From assembly GCF_040676615.1 (NCBI RefSeq), contig NZ_JBFAPI010000004.1, positions 310,001 through 374,000 on the forward strand: a stretch of 64,000 nucleotides of DNA. The letters are read 5' to 3'. The notes beneath the pieces are model-generated. The model saw only the letters and a program-made list of their open reading frames with translations, ran no database searches and was not told the origin of the DNA. Origin of the DNA: Asanoa sp040676615 (lineage in GTDB: Bacteria > Actinomycetota > Actinomycetes > Mycobacteriales > Micromonosporaceae). How positions within the stretch are numbered: the first letter of the stretch is position 1; each line of letters opens with the position of its first letter. Shown one piece after another: positions 32,220 to 41,764 of the stretch. Both the position numbers and the translations under genes were made by a program.

Positions 32220-33674
32220 TTACGCCGTTTCGGCGACCGCGGGGACCTCCTGCGCGGCCGGGGCGGCCTGACGGGGCAGCAGGAACGCGGCGATCGCGAT
32301 GACGACCGCCACGATCAGCACGCCGATGAACACGTGATGCACGGCCGGGACCAACCGCGCGGGGTCGGCGTCGCTGCCCTGGAGGGTGGCGTTGGCGACC
32401 GCGCCGAAGATCGCGGTGCCCAGCGCGCTGCCCATCGAGCGCAGGAACATGTTGTTGCCGGTGACCACCCCCCGCTCCTTCCAGCCGACGCTCGACTGGG
32501 AGGCGATCAGCGTCGGGCTGACCGTGAGGCCCATCCCGAAACCGATCACCAGGCACGTCGCGCCGACCTGCCAGACGCTGGTGCCACCGTCGAACAGGAG
32601 CAGCAGCGCGCAGCCGAGCAGGATGATCGACGAACCGGTCATCGCGCAGGCCCGGAACCCGAACCGCAGGTAGAACCGGCCCGACTGGGAGGCGGCGATC
32701 GGCCAGCCCAGCGTCAGCGCGGCCAGGGCGAGCCCGGCGACCAGCGGGCCGACACCGATCACCACCTGGGCGTACGTCGGCACGTAGGAGCTGAGGCCGA
32801 GCAGCACCGCGCCCGCGCCGGCGGATACCGTCCCGCTGGCCAGCAGCAGCCGGCGGCGGAACACCCACAGCGGCAGCACCGGCTCACTGGTGCGGCGCTC
32901 GACCAGCAGGAACGCGCCGAGCAGCAGCGCGCCGCCGCCCAGGATCGCGACGCTGGTCGGCGAGTCCCAGGCCCACGACTGGCCGCCTTCGAGCACGCCG
33001 AGGATGACCAGCGTGAGGCCGGCGGTCAGCAGCACCGCGCCCGGATAGTCGATCACCGGGCGGGCCGGCGTGCGGCGCTCGTGGTAGCTGCGCATGATCA
33101 TCCAGCCGGCGAGCAGGCAGAGCGGCAGGTTGACGAAGAAGATCCAGCGCCACGAGACGTACTCGCTGAACACCCCGCCCAGCGTCGGGCCGACGACCGA
33201 GGAGATGCCCCAGACGCTGGCCACGTACCCCTGGACCTTGGCCCTTTCCTGCAGTGTGTAGATGTCGCCGACGATGGTGATGGTGGCCGGTGCGATGGCG
33301 CCGGCGCCGAGCCCCTGCACCACGCGGAAGACGATCAGCAGGGTCATGCTGGTCGCGAACCCGCATAGCAGCGAGCCGACCAGGAACACCCCGATGCCCC
33401 ACAGGATGACCGGCTTGCGGCCGAACAGGTCGGCCAGCTTGCCGTAGACCGGCACGGTGACCGCCTGGGCCAGCAGGTAGATCGAGAACAACCAGGGGAA
33501 CTGGGCGAATCCGCCGATGTCGTCGACCACGGACGGTACGGCGGTCGCGATGATGGTGGAATCGATGGCGACCAGGGCGGTGGACAGCATCACCGCGGCG
33601 AGGACCGGTCCGCGTTCGGAGCGGAACCCGACGCCACTGTGTACGGCGGAGGCAGCAGGCACGTTTTCCCACAA
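32220..33674 (-). CDS. MFS drug exporter, DHA2 (EmrB/QacA) family
   Basis: 484 aa with 14 membrane segments. Motif A is seen as GKLADLFGRKPVI, motif C-like GISSVVGPTLGGVFSEYVSWRWIFFVNLP, and the TM1 motif D1 ALVAIDSTIIATAVPSVVDDI. These define proton-driven multidrug efflux of the EmrB/QacA group. GTG start at 33674; the ~25-residue hydrophilic N-terminus is longer than usual. No regulator gene is adjacent. Divergent from the GH5 gene, with 70 bp between. Confidence 0.9.
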   Translation of the reverse strand: MWENVPAASAVHSGVGFRSERGPVLAAVMLSTALVAIDSTIIATAVPSVVDDIGGFAQFPWLFSIYLLAQAVTVPVYGKLADLFGRKPVILWGIGVFLVGSLLCGFATSMTLLIVFRVVQGLGAGAIAPATITIVGDIYTLQERAKVQGYVASVWGISSVVGPTLGGVFSEYVSWRWIFFVNLPLCLLAGWMIMRSYHERRTPARPVIDYPGAVLLTAGLTLVILGVLEGGQSWAWDSPTSVAILGGGALLLGAFLLVERRTSEPVLPLWVFRRRLLLASGTVSAGAGAVLLGLSSYVPTYAQVVIGVGPLVAGLALAALTLGWPIAASQSGRFYLRFGFRACAMTGSSIILLGCALLLLFDGGTSVWQVGATCLVIGFGMGLTVSPTLIASQSSVGWKERGVVTGNNMFLRSMGSALGTAIFGAVANATLQGSDADPARLVPAVHHVFIGVLIVAVVIAIAAFLLPRQAAPAAQEVPAVAETA

Positions 33675-33744
33675 TCCACCCGGATGAGTGACAGCACCAG
33701 GGTGTGAACGATCACTCCGGCCGACACGTGATCACCTTCATGTC

Positions 33745-34800
33745 ATGAACTCCCTGCTACTGGCCGTTGTCACGGCGTTGACTGTCGGTATCGGACCCGC
33801 GACCGTCCCCTCCGCGGCGGAGCCGGCCGCACCCGAGGCGGCCACCCCGGTCAGCACCAACGGCGCGCTGCACGTGTGCGGCATCCGCCTGTGCAACCGC
33901 TACGGCCAGCAGGTGCAACTGCGCGGCATGTCGACACACGGGATCCAGTGGTACGCCAACTGCGTCAACGCCAAGTCACTGGACGTGCTGGCCAAGGACT
34001 GGCAGGCCGATGTGCTGCGGGTCTCGATGTACGTCCAGGAGGACGGCTACGCCAGCGACCCGCGGAAGTTCACCGAACTCGTCGACGACTACGTCGACCT
34101 GGCCACCGAGCGCGGCCTGTACGTCATCGTCGACTGGCACATCCTCGAACCGGGCGACCCGAAGGCCAACCTGACCCGGGCCCGTACGTTCTTCAACGAG
34201 ATCGCCATGCGGCACCGGACGGCCGACAACATCCTCTACGAGATCGCCAACGAGCCCAGCGGCGTCTCGTGGCGCCGGATCCGCACGTATGCCGAGGACG
34301 TGATCCCGGTGATCCGGGCGCAGGACCCGGACGCGGTGGTGCTGGTCGGCACCCGGGCCTGGTCGTCGCTGGGCGTGTCGGAAGACGCGGACGAGCGCGA
34401 GGTGGTGCGCGACCCGGTGCGGGCGACCAACGTGATGTACACGTTCCACTTCTACGCGGCCTCGCACGGCCACCAGTATCTGGACACCCTGTCCCGCGCG
34501 GCCGACAAGCTGCCGATGTTCGTCACCGAGTTCGGCACGCAGAAATACACCGGCGACGGTGGCAACGACTTCGCCCGCGCCCAGCAGTACCTCGACCTCA
34601 TGGCCACCAAGCGGATCAGTTGGACCAACTGGAACTGGAGCGACGACAAGCGCTCGGGCGCGGTGTTCACGAAGGGCACCTGCAAGGCCGGGGCGTACGC
34701 CGACGCGGCGCGCCTCAAACCGGCCGGCGGGTGGGTGCGCGACCGGATTCGCAGCGGCCGGATCGCGGGTTCCGTACCGGGGGCGCTGGTGGGCGCGTAG
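33745..34800 (+). CDS. GH5 endoglucanase (secreted cellulase)
   Basis: 351 aa: signal peptide (MNSLLLAVVTALTVGIG) and a single GH5 catalytic domain. The acid/base is E170 in EIANEPSG and the nucleophile E262 in FVTEFGTQ; other GH5_2 markers are LRGMSTHGIQWY, HILEPGDP and FHFYAASH. It cuts internal beta-1,4-glucan bonds. No CBM is attached. ATG 33745 was chosen over an upstream ATG because it starts directly with the signal peptide. The GH15 gene follows 11 bp later. Confidence 0.93.
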   Translation: MNSLLLAVVTALTVGIGPATVPSAAEPAAPEAATPVSTNGALHVCGIRLCNRYGQQVQLRGMSTHGIQWYANCVNAKSLDVLAKDWQADVLRVSMYVQEDGYASDPRKFTELVDDYVDLATERGLYVIVDWHILEPGDPKANLTRARTFFNEIAMRHRTADNILYEIANEPSGVSWRRIRTYAEDVIPVIRAQDPDAVVLVGTRAWSSLGVSEDADEREVVRDPVRATNVMYTFHFYAASHGHQYLDTLSRAADKLPMFVTEFGTQKYTGDGGNDFARAQQYLDLMATKRISWTNWNWSDDKRSGAVFTKGTCKAGAYADAARLKPAGGWVRDRIRSGRIAGSVPGALVGA

Positions 34801-34811
34801 CGTCGGAAAAG

Positions 34812-36617
34812 GTGGATGAGCAGCGATATCTCCCGATCGGCGAGCACGGCCTCATCGGTAACCTGCGAACCGTGGCCCTCGTCGGGACCGACGGCACCAT
34901 CGACTGGTGCTGCATCCCGCGGTTCGACTCACCCAGCGTGTTCGCCTCTCTCCTCGATCGTGACAAGGGCGGCTGCTTCAGGCTGACCGCCGACGTCGCG
35001 GCCACCACGCGGCAGTTCTACTTTCCCGACACCAACGTGTTGATCACCCGTTTCCTCTCGGAGGACGGCGTCGCGGAGATCCAGGACTACATGCCGGTGC
35101 CGGCCGACAACGCCGAGACCGACCACCATCGGTTGATCCGCCGGGTCCGGTGCGTACGCGGCGAGCTGCCGTTCCGGGCACACATCGCACCCCGGTTCGA
35201 CTACGGCCTGCAGCCGCACACGCTGCGCGAGGAGGGCGGCCGGGCCGTCTTCGAGTCGGCGTCGCTGAGCCTGACGCTGCAGTCGACCGCGCCGTTCGAG
35301 CTGGTCGACGGCGACGTGCTCAGCTCGTTCCGGCTCAAGCAGGGCGAGTCCGAGGTGTTCTGCCTGGAGCGGACCGACGGCGGCAGCCCGGTCGCCGCCG
35401 GCAGCGCCGAAGAGGCCGAGGAGGAGTTCACGGCCACCGTCGCCTACTGGCGGCGCTGGCTGTCGCAGTCGCGCTACCGCGGCCGCTGGCGCGAGGCGGT
35501 GCACCGCTCGGCGCTCACCCTCAAGCTGATGACCTACGCACCGTCCGGCGCGATCGTGGCGTCGCCGACCACCAGCCTGCCGGAACGCCTCGGCGGCGGC
35601 CGCAACTGGGACTACCGCTACGTCTGGGTGCGCGACGCCGCGTTCTGCACCTACTCGTTGCTGCGCCTCGGCTTCACCGAGGAGGCCGACGCGTTCATGG
35701 GCTTCCTCGCCCAGCGGGTGCGGGAGAGTGACGAGGACCCGGAGGGCCCGCTGCAGATCATGTATCGGATCGACGGCAGCGACACGCTCTCCGAGCGCCG
35801 CCTCGACCATTTCGAGGGGTACGAGGGTTCCGCGCCGGTGCGGGTCGGCAACGACGCGGTCAACCAGCTCCAGCTCGACATCTACGGCGCGCTGGTCGAC
35901 TCGATCTACCTCTACAACAAGTGGGGCCAGCCGATCTCCAGCGGTGTCTGGGAGGGCGTGACCACGTTCGTCGAGTGGGTCTGCAAGAACTGGGACCAGC
36001 CCGACGAGGGCGTCTGGGAGACCCGCGGCGGGCGGCGCAACTTCCTCTACTCTCGGCTGATGTGCTGGGTCGCCATCGAGCGGGCGATCCGGGTCGCGCA
36101 CCAGCGCGGCCTGCCGGCCGACCTGGTCCGCTGGGGCCAGGCCCGGGACGCGATCTACCACCAGATCATGGACCGGTTCTGGGACCCCGACCTGCGCGCG
36201 TTCGTGCAGCATCGCGACGGACACGTGCTCGACGCGTCGGTGCTGATGATGCCGCTGTCGAAGTTCATCGCGCCGTCGGACCCGCGCTGGCTGAGCACGC
36301 TCGATCTGCTCGGCGACACACTGGTCTCCGACTCGCTGGTCTACCGCTACGATCCGCATCTGAGCCCGGACGGCCTGGAGGGCGAAGAGGGCACGATGTC
36401 GATCTGCACCTTCTGGTACGTCGAGGCGCTGTCCCGCGCCGGCCGCGTCGACGAGGCGCGGCTCGCGTTCGAAAAGATGATCACTTACGCCAACCACCTC
36501 GGCCTGTACGCGGAGCAACTCGGCCCGACCGGCGAGCAGCTCGGCAACTTCCCGCAGGCGTTCACCCACCTGGCGCTGATCAGCGCGGCCTTCAACGTCG
36601 ACCGCGCGCTCGGCTGA
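34812..36617 (+). CDS. GH15 family glycosidase (trehalase/glucoamylase-like)
   Basis: 601 aa, no signal peptide. An N-terminal beta-sandwich (PIGEHGLIGNLRTVALVGTDGTIDWCC) leads into an (alpha/alpha)6 barrel: LGGGRNWDYRYVWVRDAAF, NQLQLDIYGALVDSIYLYNKWG, EEGTMSICTFWYVEALSRAG, and the end LGLYAEQLGPTGEQLGNFPQAFTHLALI. This is the actinobacterial GH15 group that includes trehalases (MSMEG_4535 type) and glucoamylase-like enzymes; the glutamates in FSI-type WE/GE contexts are present. GTG start with ggaaaag RBS. It hydrolyses trehalose or short alpha-glucans in the cytoplasm. Confidence 0.9.
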   Translation: MDEQRYLPIGEHGLIGNLRTVALVGTDGTIDWCCIPRFDSPSVFASLLDRDKGGCFRLTADVAATTRQFYFPDTNVLITRFLSEDGVAEIQDYMPVPADNAETDHHRLIRRVRCVRGELPFRAHIAPRFDYGLQPHTLREEGGRAVFESASLSLTLQSTAPFELVDGDVLSSFRLKQGESEVFCLERTDGGSPVAAGSAEEAEEEFTATVAYWRRWLSQSRYRGRWREAVHRSALTLKLMTYAPSGAIVASPTTSLPERLGGGRNWDYRYVWVRDAAFCTYSLLRLGFTEEADAFMGFLAQRVRESDEDPEGPLQIMYRIDGSDTLSERRLDHFEGYEGSAPVRVGNDAVNQLQLDIYGALVDSIYLYNKWGQPISSGVWEGVTTFVEWVCKNWDQPDEGVWETRGGRRNFLYSRLMCWVAIERAIRVAHQRGLPADLVRWGQARDAIYHQIMDRFWDPDLRAFVQHRDGHVLDASVLMMPLSKFIAPSDPRWLSTLDLLGDTLVSDSLVYRYDPHLSPDGLEGEEGTMSICTFWYVEALSRAGRVDEARLAFEKMITYANHLGLYAEQLGPTGEQLGNFPQAFTHLALISAAFNVDRALG

Positions 36618-36619
36618 CC

Positions 36620-37105
36620 GTGCAGACCTTCCTGCCGTTCCCGGACTTCGCCCGCTCGGCCGCGGTGCTCGACCCGCCCCGGCTGGGCAAGCAGCGGGTG
36701 GAGAACGTGCAGATCCTGCGCGGCCTCACCGTCGCGGGCCACGGCTACCGCCACCACCCGGCGGTCAAGATGTGGGCCGGCTACGAGGAGGCGCTGGTCC
36801 GCTACGGCCTGATCGTCGCCGGAGTGTGGACCGCGACCGGCCGCAACGACACCACCGCCGCGACGCTGTCCGCCGACCTGGCGGCCGCCTGCGGCATCAC
36901 CGCGGTGCGCGACGTGGCCGATCTCCGCGAGGCCGGCGACCTGCCGCCGTGGCTGGGCGACGAGGCGTTCCACCGGTCGCACCAGTCGGCGCTGATCCGC
37001 AAGGACGCCGCGCTCTACGGCCCGATCTTCGGCGACGTGCCGCCGGACCTGCCCTACGTCTGGCCGCCGTCGGACCGGCCCAACGGCTGCGTGCCGGCGA
37101 GCTGA
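36620..37105 (+). CDS. MSMEG_6728-like / Pyr_excise-family protein
   Basis: 161 aa. The start MQTFLPFPDFARSAAVLDPPRLGKQRVENVQILRGL and the WAGYEEALVRYGL and FHRSHQSALIRKD segments match a family of small proteins annotated MSMEG_6728 or pyrimidine dimer DNA glycosylase-like. Whether it excises DNA lesions is unproven; no catalytic test can be done from sequence. It starts 2 bp after the GH15 stop, so it is in the same transcript. Its last 52 bp overlap the convergent pseudogene. Confidence 0.75.
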   Translation: MQTFLPFPDFARSAAVLDPPRLGKQRVENVQILRGLTVAGHGYRHHPAVKMWAGYEEALVRYGLIVAGVWTATGRNDTTAATLSADLAAACGITAVRDVADLREAGDLPPWLGDEAFHRSHQSALIRKDAALYGPIFGDVPPDLPYVWPPSDRPNGCVPAS

Positions 37106-38303
37106 GCGTCGAGCCAGGCGAACATCCGCTCGTCGGTTAGCGCCCGGCCCAGCGGCTGGCAGTGCAGGTTGGCCCCTTCCTCCGCGGTGAACTCGACCCG
37201 GTGCGCGCGGTCGCCCAGCAGGTCGGCGAGCTGTCTGGACTGGCCCGGCCAGAACTGCTCGCCCTCCGGGTCGGTGACCAGGATGGGCGTGCTGATCCGG
37301 GCTGCGAGGTCGTCGGTGAGGCGGTACTCGCGTACCTCGTTGAACAGGTCGAACCAGTCCCCCGCGGACCGGTAGGGACGCGACCGGAAGGTGAGGGTGC
37401 GGCGCAGCTTCGGCACCACCGTCGCGAACTTCACGTCGCGGTCGAACGCCGCCCGGTCGCCCTTGTCGAGCAGGCCGCGCATGCTCTTGCCGAGCGGTCC
37501 GGTCCACGTGGTCGACACGTCCACCACGCCGGGGTCCGCCACCGCGGCCACCAGGCGGTGCTCGAAGGCCAGCGCCCGGGGCAGCCAGTAGCCGCCCTGG
37601 CTGATGCCGTAGCCGGTGAGCCGGTCCGGGCGACGTCGGCCCGGCCGACCAGGGCGTCGAGCACCGGGGTCAGCACGGCTTCCCAGTCGGGGCGGAACGA
37701 GGTCTTGCGCTCGAAGAGCATCGACTGCTGGCCGGGACCGTCGTAGACGAACGCGTTCCAGCCGCGGGCCACCGCGCCCGCGGCCGCAGCGCTCCACAGG
37801 CCGCTGATCGAGCCGTCGCTGCCGTTGGTGACCACCAGGGTCGGCCGGCGGGCGCCGGAGGCGTCGGGCCGCAGCAGGAAGCCCGGCAGGGAGCCGCCCT
37901 CGTAGGGGACCTCGAGGCGGACGTGCGCGCCGTCCGAGGCATCGACGAACCCCTCCCAGGCGGTGCGGTGGGCCCGGAAGGCCAGCAGCAGCGCCGGCTC
38001 GTCGTCCAGTTCGGACAGCGACTCGACCACGCAGGCCCAGTAGTTGGCCGCACGGAGGAAGGCCGACCCGGCGCCCCGCCGGTCGCCCTGCTCCCGCGAG
38101 CGCTCGGCCAGGCCGGCGACCCGGGTGGCGGTCGCCGACCAGGCCGACCGCCAACTGTCTGCGTCGGAGATCCGCTCGATGGTGGCCAGGACCTCGCCGG
38201 CGTCGCTCCCGCCGTGCACGGCCCGCCCGAGGATCCCGCGGGCCTGGTAGTCCAGGCCCTTGTCACGGAAGAAGCCCTTCGAGAACGCCGTGTTCGTCGC
38301 CAT
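37054..38303 (-). pseudogene. Alpha/beta hydrolase (dipeptidyl peptidase/FrsA-like), frameshifted
   Basis: Two frames together give one ~415-aa hydrolase. The first, from ATG 38303, holds a helical N-terminal domain and DGPGQQSMLFERKT; it goes out of frame near 37630. The second continues with RLTGYGISQGGYWLPRALAFEHR (nucleophile elbow GISQGG), the acid region TPILVTDPEGE and a C-terminal HC region EGANLHCQPLGRAL. The break matches loss of one base: the site reads GTCGCCCGG where GTCGACCCGG would code V-D-P and keep the frame. It is either a recent pseudogene or a base missed in assembly. It shares 52 bp with the 3' end of the convergent gene. Confidence 0.8.
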
Positions 38304-38413
38304 TGCCTCACGCTACGTAGCCCCGCGCGGTCACGGCGGGTGAACACGCCGGGGCGCCGTGATGTCGGCAACCATGGCGCGCCCGGCTGGTTTGTCGTAA
38401 CCTGCCGGAAGTC

Positions 38414-38501
38414 ACAACGGGAGCTCGGAGCACCGGGCTGAGAGGGCGGCTGACGCGCCGCCGACCGTCGGAACCTGTCCGGGTAATGCCGGCGTAGGGA
38501 G
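38414..38501 (+). promoter_or_regulatory. TPP riboswitch (THI element)
   Basis: Conserved THI-box pieces are in the right order: GGGCTGAGAGGG (38434 region), GAACCTGTCC (38471) and GGGTAATGCCGGCGTAGGGA (ends 38500). The RBS of cytX (AGGGAG, 38496-38501) is part of the aptamer 3' strand, 8 nt before the ATG, so bound thiamine diphosphate should hide it and block translation. It controls the thiamine operon. Confidence 0.95.
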
Positions 38502-38509
38502 CCTCACCT

Positions 38510-39826
38510 ATGTCTTCGTCAACCGCCGTCGACGTCGCCGCGCCGGCCGCAGCCGACGCGGGCCGGACCCTCGGCTTCCGCGACACCGCCGGGCTGTTCG
38601 GCAGCCTCGGCGTCAGCCTGCTCCTCCCGGTCGCGGCCACCTTCGCGGTGCTGCCGGGCCGCCCGCTCTGGGTCACCGTGCTGGCCATCGTGGTCGGCGC
38701 CGCGATCGGCTCGGCCCTGCTGGGCCTCGGCGCCGCCGCCGGTGCCCGCGAAGGCGCGCCGACCATGGTGCTGCTGCGCGGCCTGCTCGGCCGCCGGCTC
38801 TCCTACCTGCCCACCGTGCTCAACGTGGCGCAGTGCGTGGGCTGGGCGACCTTCGAGATCTTCATCATCGCGTCCGCCGCGGCGCAGGTGCTGCACACCC
38901 CCAAGTGGCCGTTCGTGCTGGTCGCCGGCGTCGCCGCCACGCTGATGGCACTGCGGCCCCTCGGCGCCGTCCGGCTGCTCGCGCGCTACGCGGTCTGGGC
39001 CTCGCTGATCGCCGGGGCCTACCTCTTCGTCGAGGTGCTGCGCGCCCACCCCCAGCCGCTGACCGGGCCGGGCGGCTCGTTCTGGACCGCGGTCGACGTG
39101 GTGATCGCCATGCCGGTCTCCTGGTTCCCGATGGTGGCCGACTACACCCGCTACACCCGCGGCGGCCGGGCCGCCTTCGCCGGCACGGCGCTGGGCTACG
39201 GCACCGCGACCGTGGCCTGCTTCGTGCTCGGCGTGCTGGCGCTGTCCGCGTACGGCGCCGGCGGGCTCGACGTGGTCGGCGCGCTGCTGGCCGTGCCGCT
39301 GGGCGCGGTCGCGCTGGCCGTGCTGGTCGTGGTCGAGGTCGACGAGGCGTTCGCCAACGTCTATTCGACTGCCGTCTCGGCCCGCAACATCGTCGAACGC
39401 ATCGACCGTCGGGTGCTCGTGGTCGCCGTCGGCGCGGTGGCCACCCTGCTCGCGCTCGTCGTCGACATCGTCTCCTACGAGCCGTTCCTGTTCCTGATCG
39501 GCGCCGTCTTCGTGCCGCTGGTGGGCGTCTTCGCGATCGCCTACTTCGTTCTGCCCCGCGGCGGCTGGAATGTCTCCGCGACCGCACCCGCGCGGCCGTG
39601 GCTGCTGCTGCCCTGGGCCGCCGGGTTCATCGCCTACCAGCTCACCCTGCCGACCTCCTTCCCGGACGCCGGTCGACAGTGGACGCAGTGGTGGCTGGCG
39701 CGGCAACAGGACCTAGGCATCGACCCGGCCAACGGATTTTCGGCCTCGCTGGTCAGCCTCGCGGTCGCCGCGCTGCTGACCGCGCTGATGCTGCTGCCGG
39801 GCCACACGAAGCGTGGCGCGCGATGA
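38510..39826 (+). CDS. cytX: NCS1-family permease, probable HMP transporter
   Basis: 438 aa, about 12 membrane segments, nucleobase:cation symporter-1 family (CodB-like). Seen: FGSLGVSLLLPVAATFAVLPG, the substrate-site region NVAQCVGWATFEIFI, and WFPMVADYTRYTRGG. In thiamine operons such proteins (CytX) take up hydroxymethylpyrimidine; the riboswitch position and the following thi genes support this. ATG 38510. The stop overlaps thiE by 4 bp. Confidence 0.88.
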   Translation: MSSSTAVDVAAPAAADAGRTLGFRDTAGLFGSLGVSLLLPVAATFAVLPGRPLWVTVLAIVVGAAIGSALLGLGAAAGAREGAPTMVLLRGLLGRRLSYLPTVLNVAQCVGWATFEIFIIASAAAQVLHTPKWPFVLVAGVAATLMALRPLGAVRLLARYAVWASLIAGAYLFVEVLRAHPQPLTGPGGSFWTAVDVVIAMPVSWFPMVADYTRYTRGGRAAFAGTALGYGTATVACFVLGVLALSAYGAGGLDVVGALLAVPLGAVALAVLVVVEVDEAFANVYSTAVSARNIVERIDRRVLVVAVGAVATLLALVVDIVSYEPFLFLIGAVFVPLVGVFAIAYFVLPRGGWNVSATAPARPWLLLPWAAGFIAYQLTLPTSFPDAGRQWTQWWLARQQDLGIDPANGFSASLVSLAVAALLTALMLLPGHTKRGAR

Positions 39827-40467
39827 TCGGGCGGCTGCACGTGGTCACCGACGCGGCCGGCGGCCGGCCGGCGCTGGACGCCGTACGGGCCGCCCTGAAC
39901 GCGGGCGCGCCCGTCGTCCAGGTCCGCACCAAGACCGGCAGCGACCGGGCCCGGCTGGCGTTCGCCCGCGAGGTGGTCGGGCTCTGCCGGGCGGCCGGCG
40001 CGCGCTGCGTCGTCAACGACCGGGTCGACCTGGCCCTGGCCGCCCGGGCCGACGGCACCCACGTCGGTGCCGACGACCTACCGGTCGAGGTGGTCCGCCG
40101 GATCGCCGGCCCGGCCCACCTGGTCGGCGGCACCGCCCGCGACCCGGACCGGGCGGCCGCGCTGGTCGCCGCGGGCGCCGACTACCTGGGTGTCGGCCCG
40201 GCCTTCGCGACCGCGACCAAAGACGGGCTGCCGGACCCGATCGGGCCCGAGGGTGTCGCGGCCGTCGCCGCCGCGGTGGCGGTGCCGGTGATCGCGATCG
40301 GCGGGGTGACCGCGGCCCGGGTGCCGGCGCTGCGCGCCGCGGGGGCGCACGGGGTCGCCGTCGTGTCGGCGGTATCCGGCGCGGCCGACCCGGTCGCGGC
40401 CACCAAGGCCCTGCTGGCGGCCCTGGACGGCGCGCCGCGGTCGCGGCTGACCGGCTTCGGCTCATGA
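39823..40467 (+). CDS. thiE: Thiamine phosphate synthase
   Basis: 214 aa, a TIM barrel joining HMP-PP and thiazole phosphate. Motifs: VQVRTKTGSDR (normally QLReK), RCVVNDRVDLALAARADGTHVGADDLP, GADYLGVGPAFATATKDG, and VPVIAIGGVTAARVPALRAAGAHGVAVVSA for phosphate binding. The R-T-K at the first motif differs slightly from the usual R-E/D-K. ATG overlaps the permease stop (ATGA), and its own stop overlaps thiO in the same way. Confidence 0.92.
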   Translation: MIGRLHVVTDAAGGRPALDAVRAALNAGAPVVQVRTKTGSDRARLAFAREVVGLCRAAGARCVVNDRVDLALAARADGTHVGADDLPVEVVRRIAGPAHLVGGTARDPDRAAALVAAGADYLGVGPAFATATKDGLPDPIGPEGVAAVAAAVAVPVIAIGGVTAARVPALRAAGAHGVAVVSAVSGAADPVAATKALLAALDGAPRSRLTGFGS

Positions 40468-41570
40468 CCGTCGCGGTCGCCGGCGGCGGGCTGATCGGGC
40501 TCGCGGTCGCCTGGCGGGCGGCGCGCCGCGGGCTCGCCGTGACGGTCGTCGACGACGATCCCGGCAACGGCGCCTCGCGGGCCGCCGCCGGGATGCTCGC
40601 CCCGCTGACCGAGGCCGCCTACGGCGAAGAGGCGCTGCGCGCGCTCAGCCGGGAGTCGCTGGCCCGCTACCCGGCGTTCCTCGCCGACCTGGCCGCCGAC
40701 GGGGGCGGCACGGTGGACCTGCGTACGGCCGGCACGCTCGAAGTGGGTTTCGACGCCGACGACATGGCCTCGCTCGACCGGTTGCACGCCTACTACCTCG
40801 ATTCCGGCCTGCCGGTCGAGCGGCTCACCGCCGGCCAGGCCCGGCGCCGCGAGCCGGCGCTGAGCCCGCGGGTGCGCGGCGCCCTGCACGCACCGAGCGA
40901 CCACTCGATCGAGCCCCGCGCGTTGCACGCGGCCCTGCTGAGGGCGGCGGGAGCCGCGGATGTCCACATCGTACGGTCGCGGATCGCCGCCCTGGCGGTG
41001 GAGAACGGGCGCGCGACCGGCCTGCGGCTGGCCGACGGTTCACGCGTCGAGGCCGACCAGGTGGTCCTCGCGCTGGGCGCCTGGAGCGGCACCCTGCCCG
41101 GCGCTCCCCCGCTGCCGGTCCGCCCGGTCAAGGGCCAGATCCTGCGGCTGCGCGGCGACGACGGGCTGCTCGCCGGCACCGTCCGGGCGCTGGTCCGCGG
41201 CCGGCACGTCTACCTGGTGCCCTACGCCGACGACCGACTGGTGGTCGGCGCGACCAGCGAGGAGCGCGGGTTCGACCCGACGGTCACCGCCGGCGCCGTG
41301 CACGACCTGCTCCGCGACGCCATCGAGGTGGTGCCCGGCGTCGCCGACCTGGAACTGGTCGAGACGCTGGCCCGCTGGCGACCGGGCACGCCCGACAACG
41401 CGCCGCTGCTCGGCCCGTCGGGGCTGCCCGGTCTGGTGCTGGCCACCGGCCACCACCGCAACGGCGTGCTGCTGACCCCGGCGACCGCGGACGCGATCGC
41501 CGACCTGTTGACCGGAGGGACGCTGCCCGCCTACGCGGCGGCGTTCACCTCGGACGGGAGAAATCGATGA
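40464..41570 (+). CDS. thiO: Glycine oxidase
   Basis: 368 aa, FAD-dependent DAO family; oxidises glycine to dehydroglycine, the C-N unit of the thiazole. FAD motif VAVAGGGLIGLAVAWRAARRG at the N-terminus, MLAPLTEAAYG, and the C-terminal RWRPGTPDNAPLLGPSGLPGLVLATGHHRNG typical of ThiO. Joined by ATGA overlaps on both sides to thiE and thiS. Confidence 0.94.
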   Translation: MTVAVAGGGLIGLAVAWRAARRGLAVTVVDDDPGNGASRAAAGMLAPLTEAAYGEEALRALSRESLARYPAFLADLAADGGGTVDLRTAGTLEVGFDADDMASLDRLHAYYLDSGLPVERLTAGQARRREPALSPRVRGALHAPSDHSIEPRALHAALLRAAGAADVHIVRSRIAALAVENGRATGLRLADGSRVEADQVVLALGAWSGTLPGAPPLPVRPVKGQILRLRGDDGLLAGTVRALVRGRHVYLVPYADDRLVVGATSEERGFDPTVTAGAVHDLLRDAIEVVPGVADLELVETLARWRPGTPDNAPLLGPSGLPGLVLATGHHRNGVLLTPATADAIADLLTGGTLPAYAAAFTSDGRNR

Positions 41571-41764
41571 CGCTGACCGTCAACGGCCAGACCGTCGAAC
41601 TGGACACCGCGGTGACCGTGGCCGGGCTGGTCGCGGCGCGCACCGACCAGCGGCGGGTCGCGGTGGCCCGCAACGGCGAGGTGGTGCCGCGCGGCGAGTG
41701 GGCGGCGACCGTGCTGGCCGAGGGCGACGAGGTGGAGATCCTCGCCGCGCAGGCGGGCGGGTGA
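41567..41764 (+). CDS. thiS: Sulfur carrier protein
   Basis: 65 aa, ubiquitin-like fold. It starts MTLTVNGQTVELDTAV and ends with the essential Gly-Gly (AAQAGG), which is adenylated by ThiF and carries the thiocarboxylate. ATGA overlap with thiO and GTGA overlap with thiG. No thiF is seen in the window. Confidence 0.95.
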   Translation: MTLTVNGQTVELDTAVTVAGLVAARTDQRRVAVARNGEVVPRGEWAATVLAEGDEVEILAAQAGG

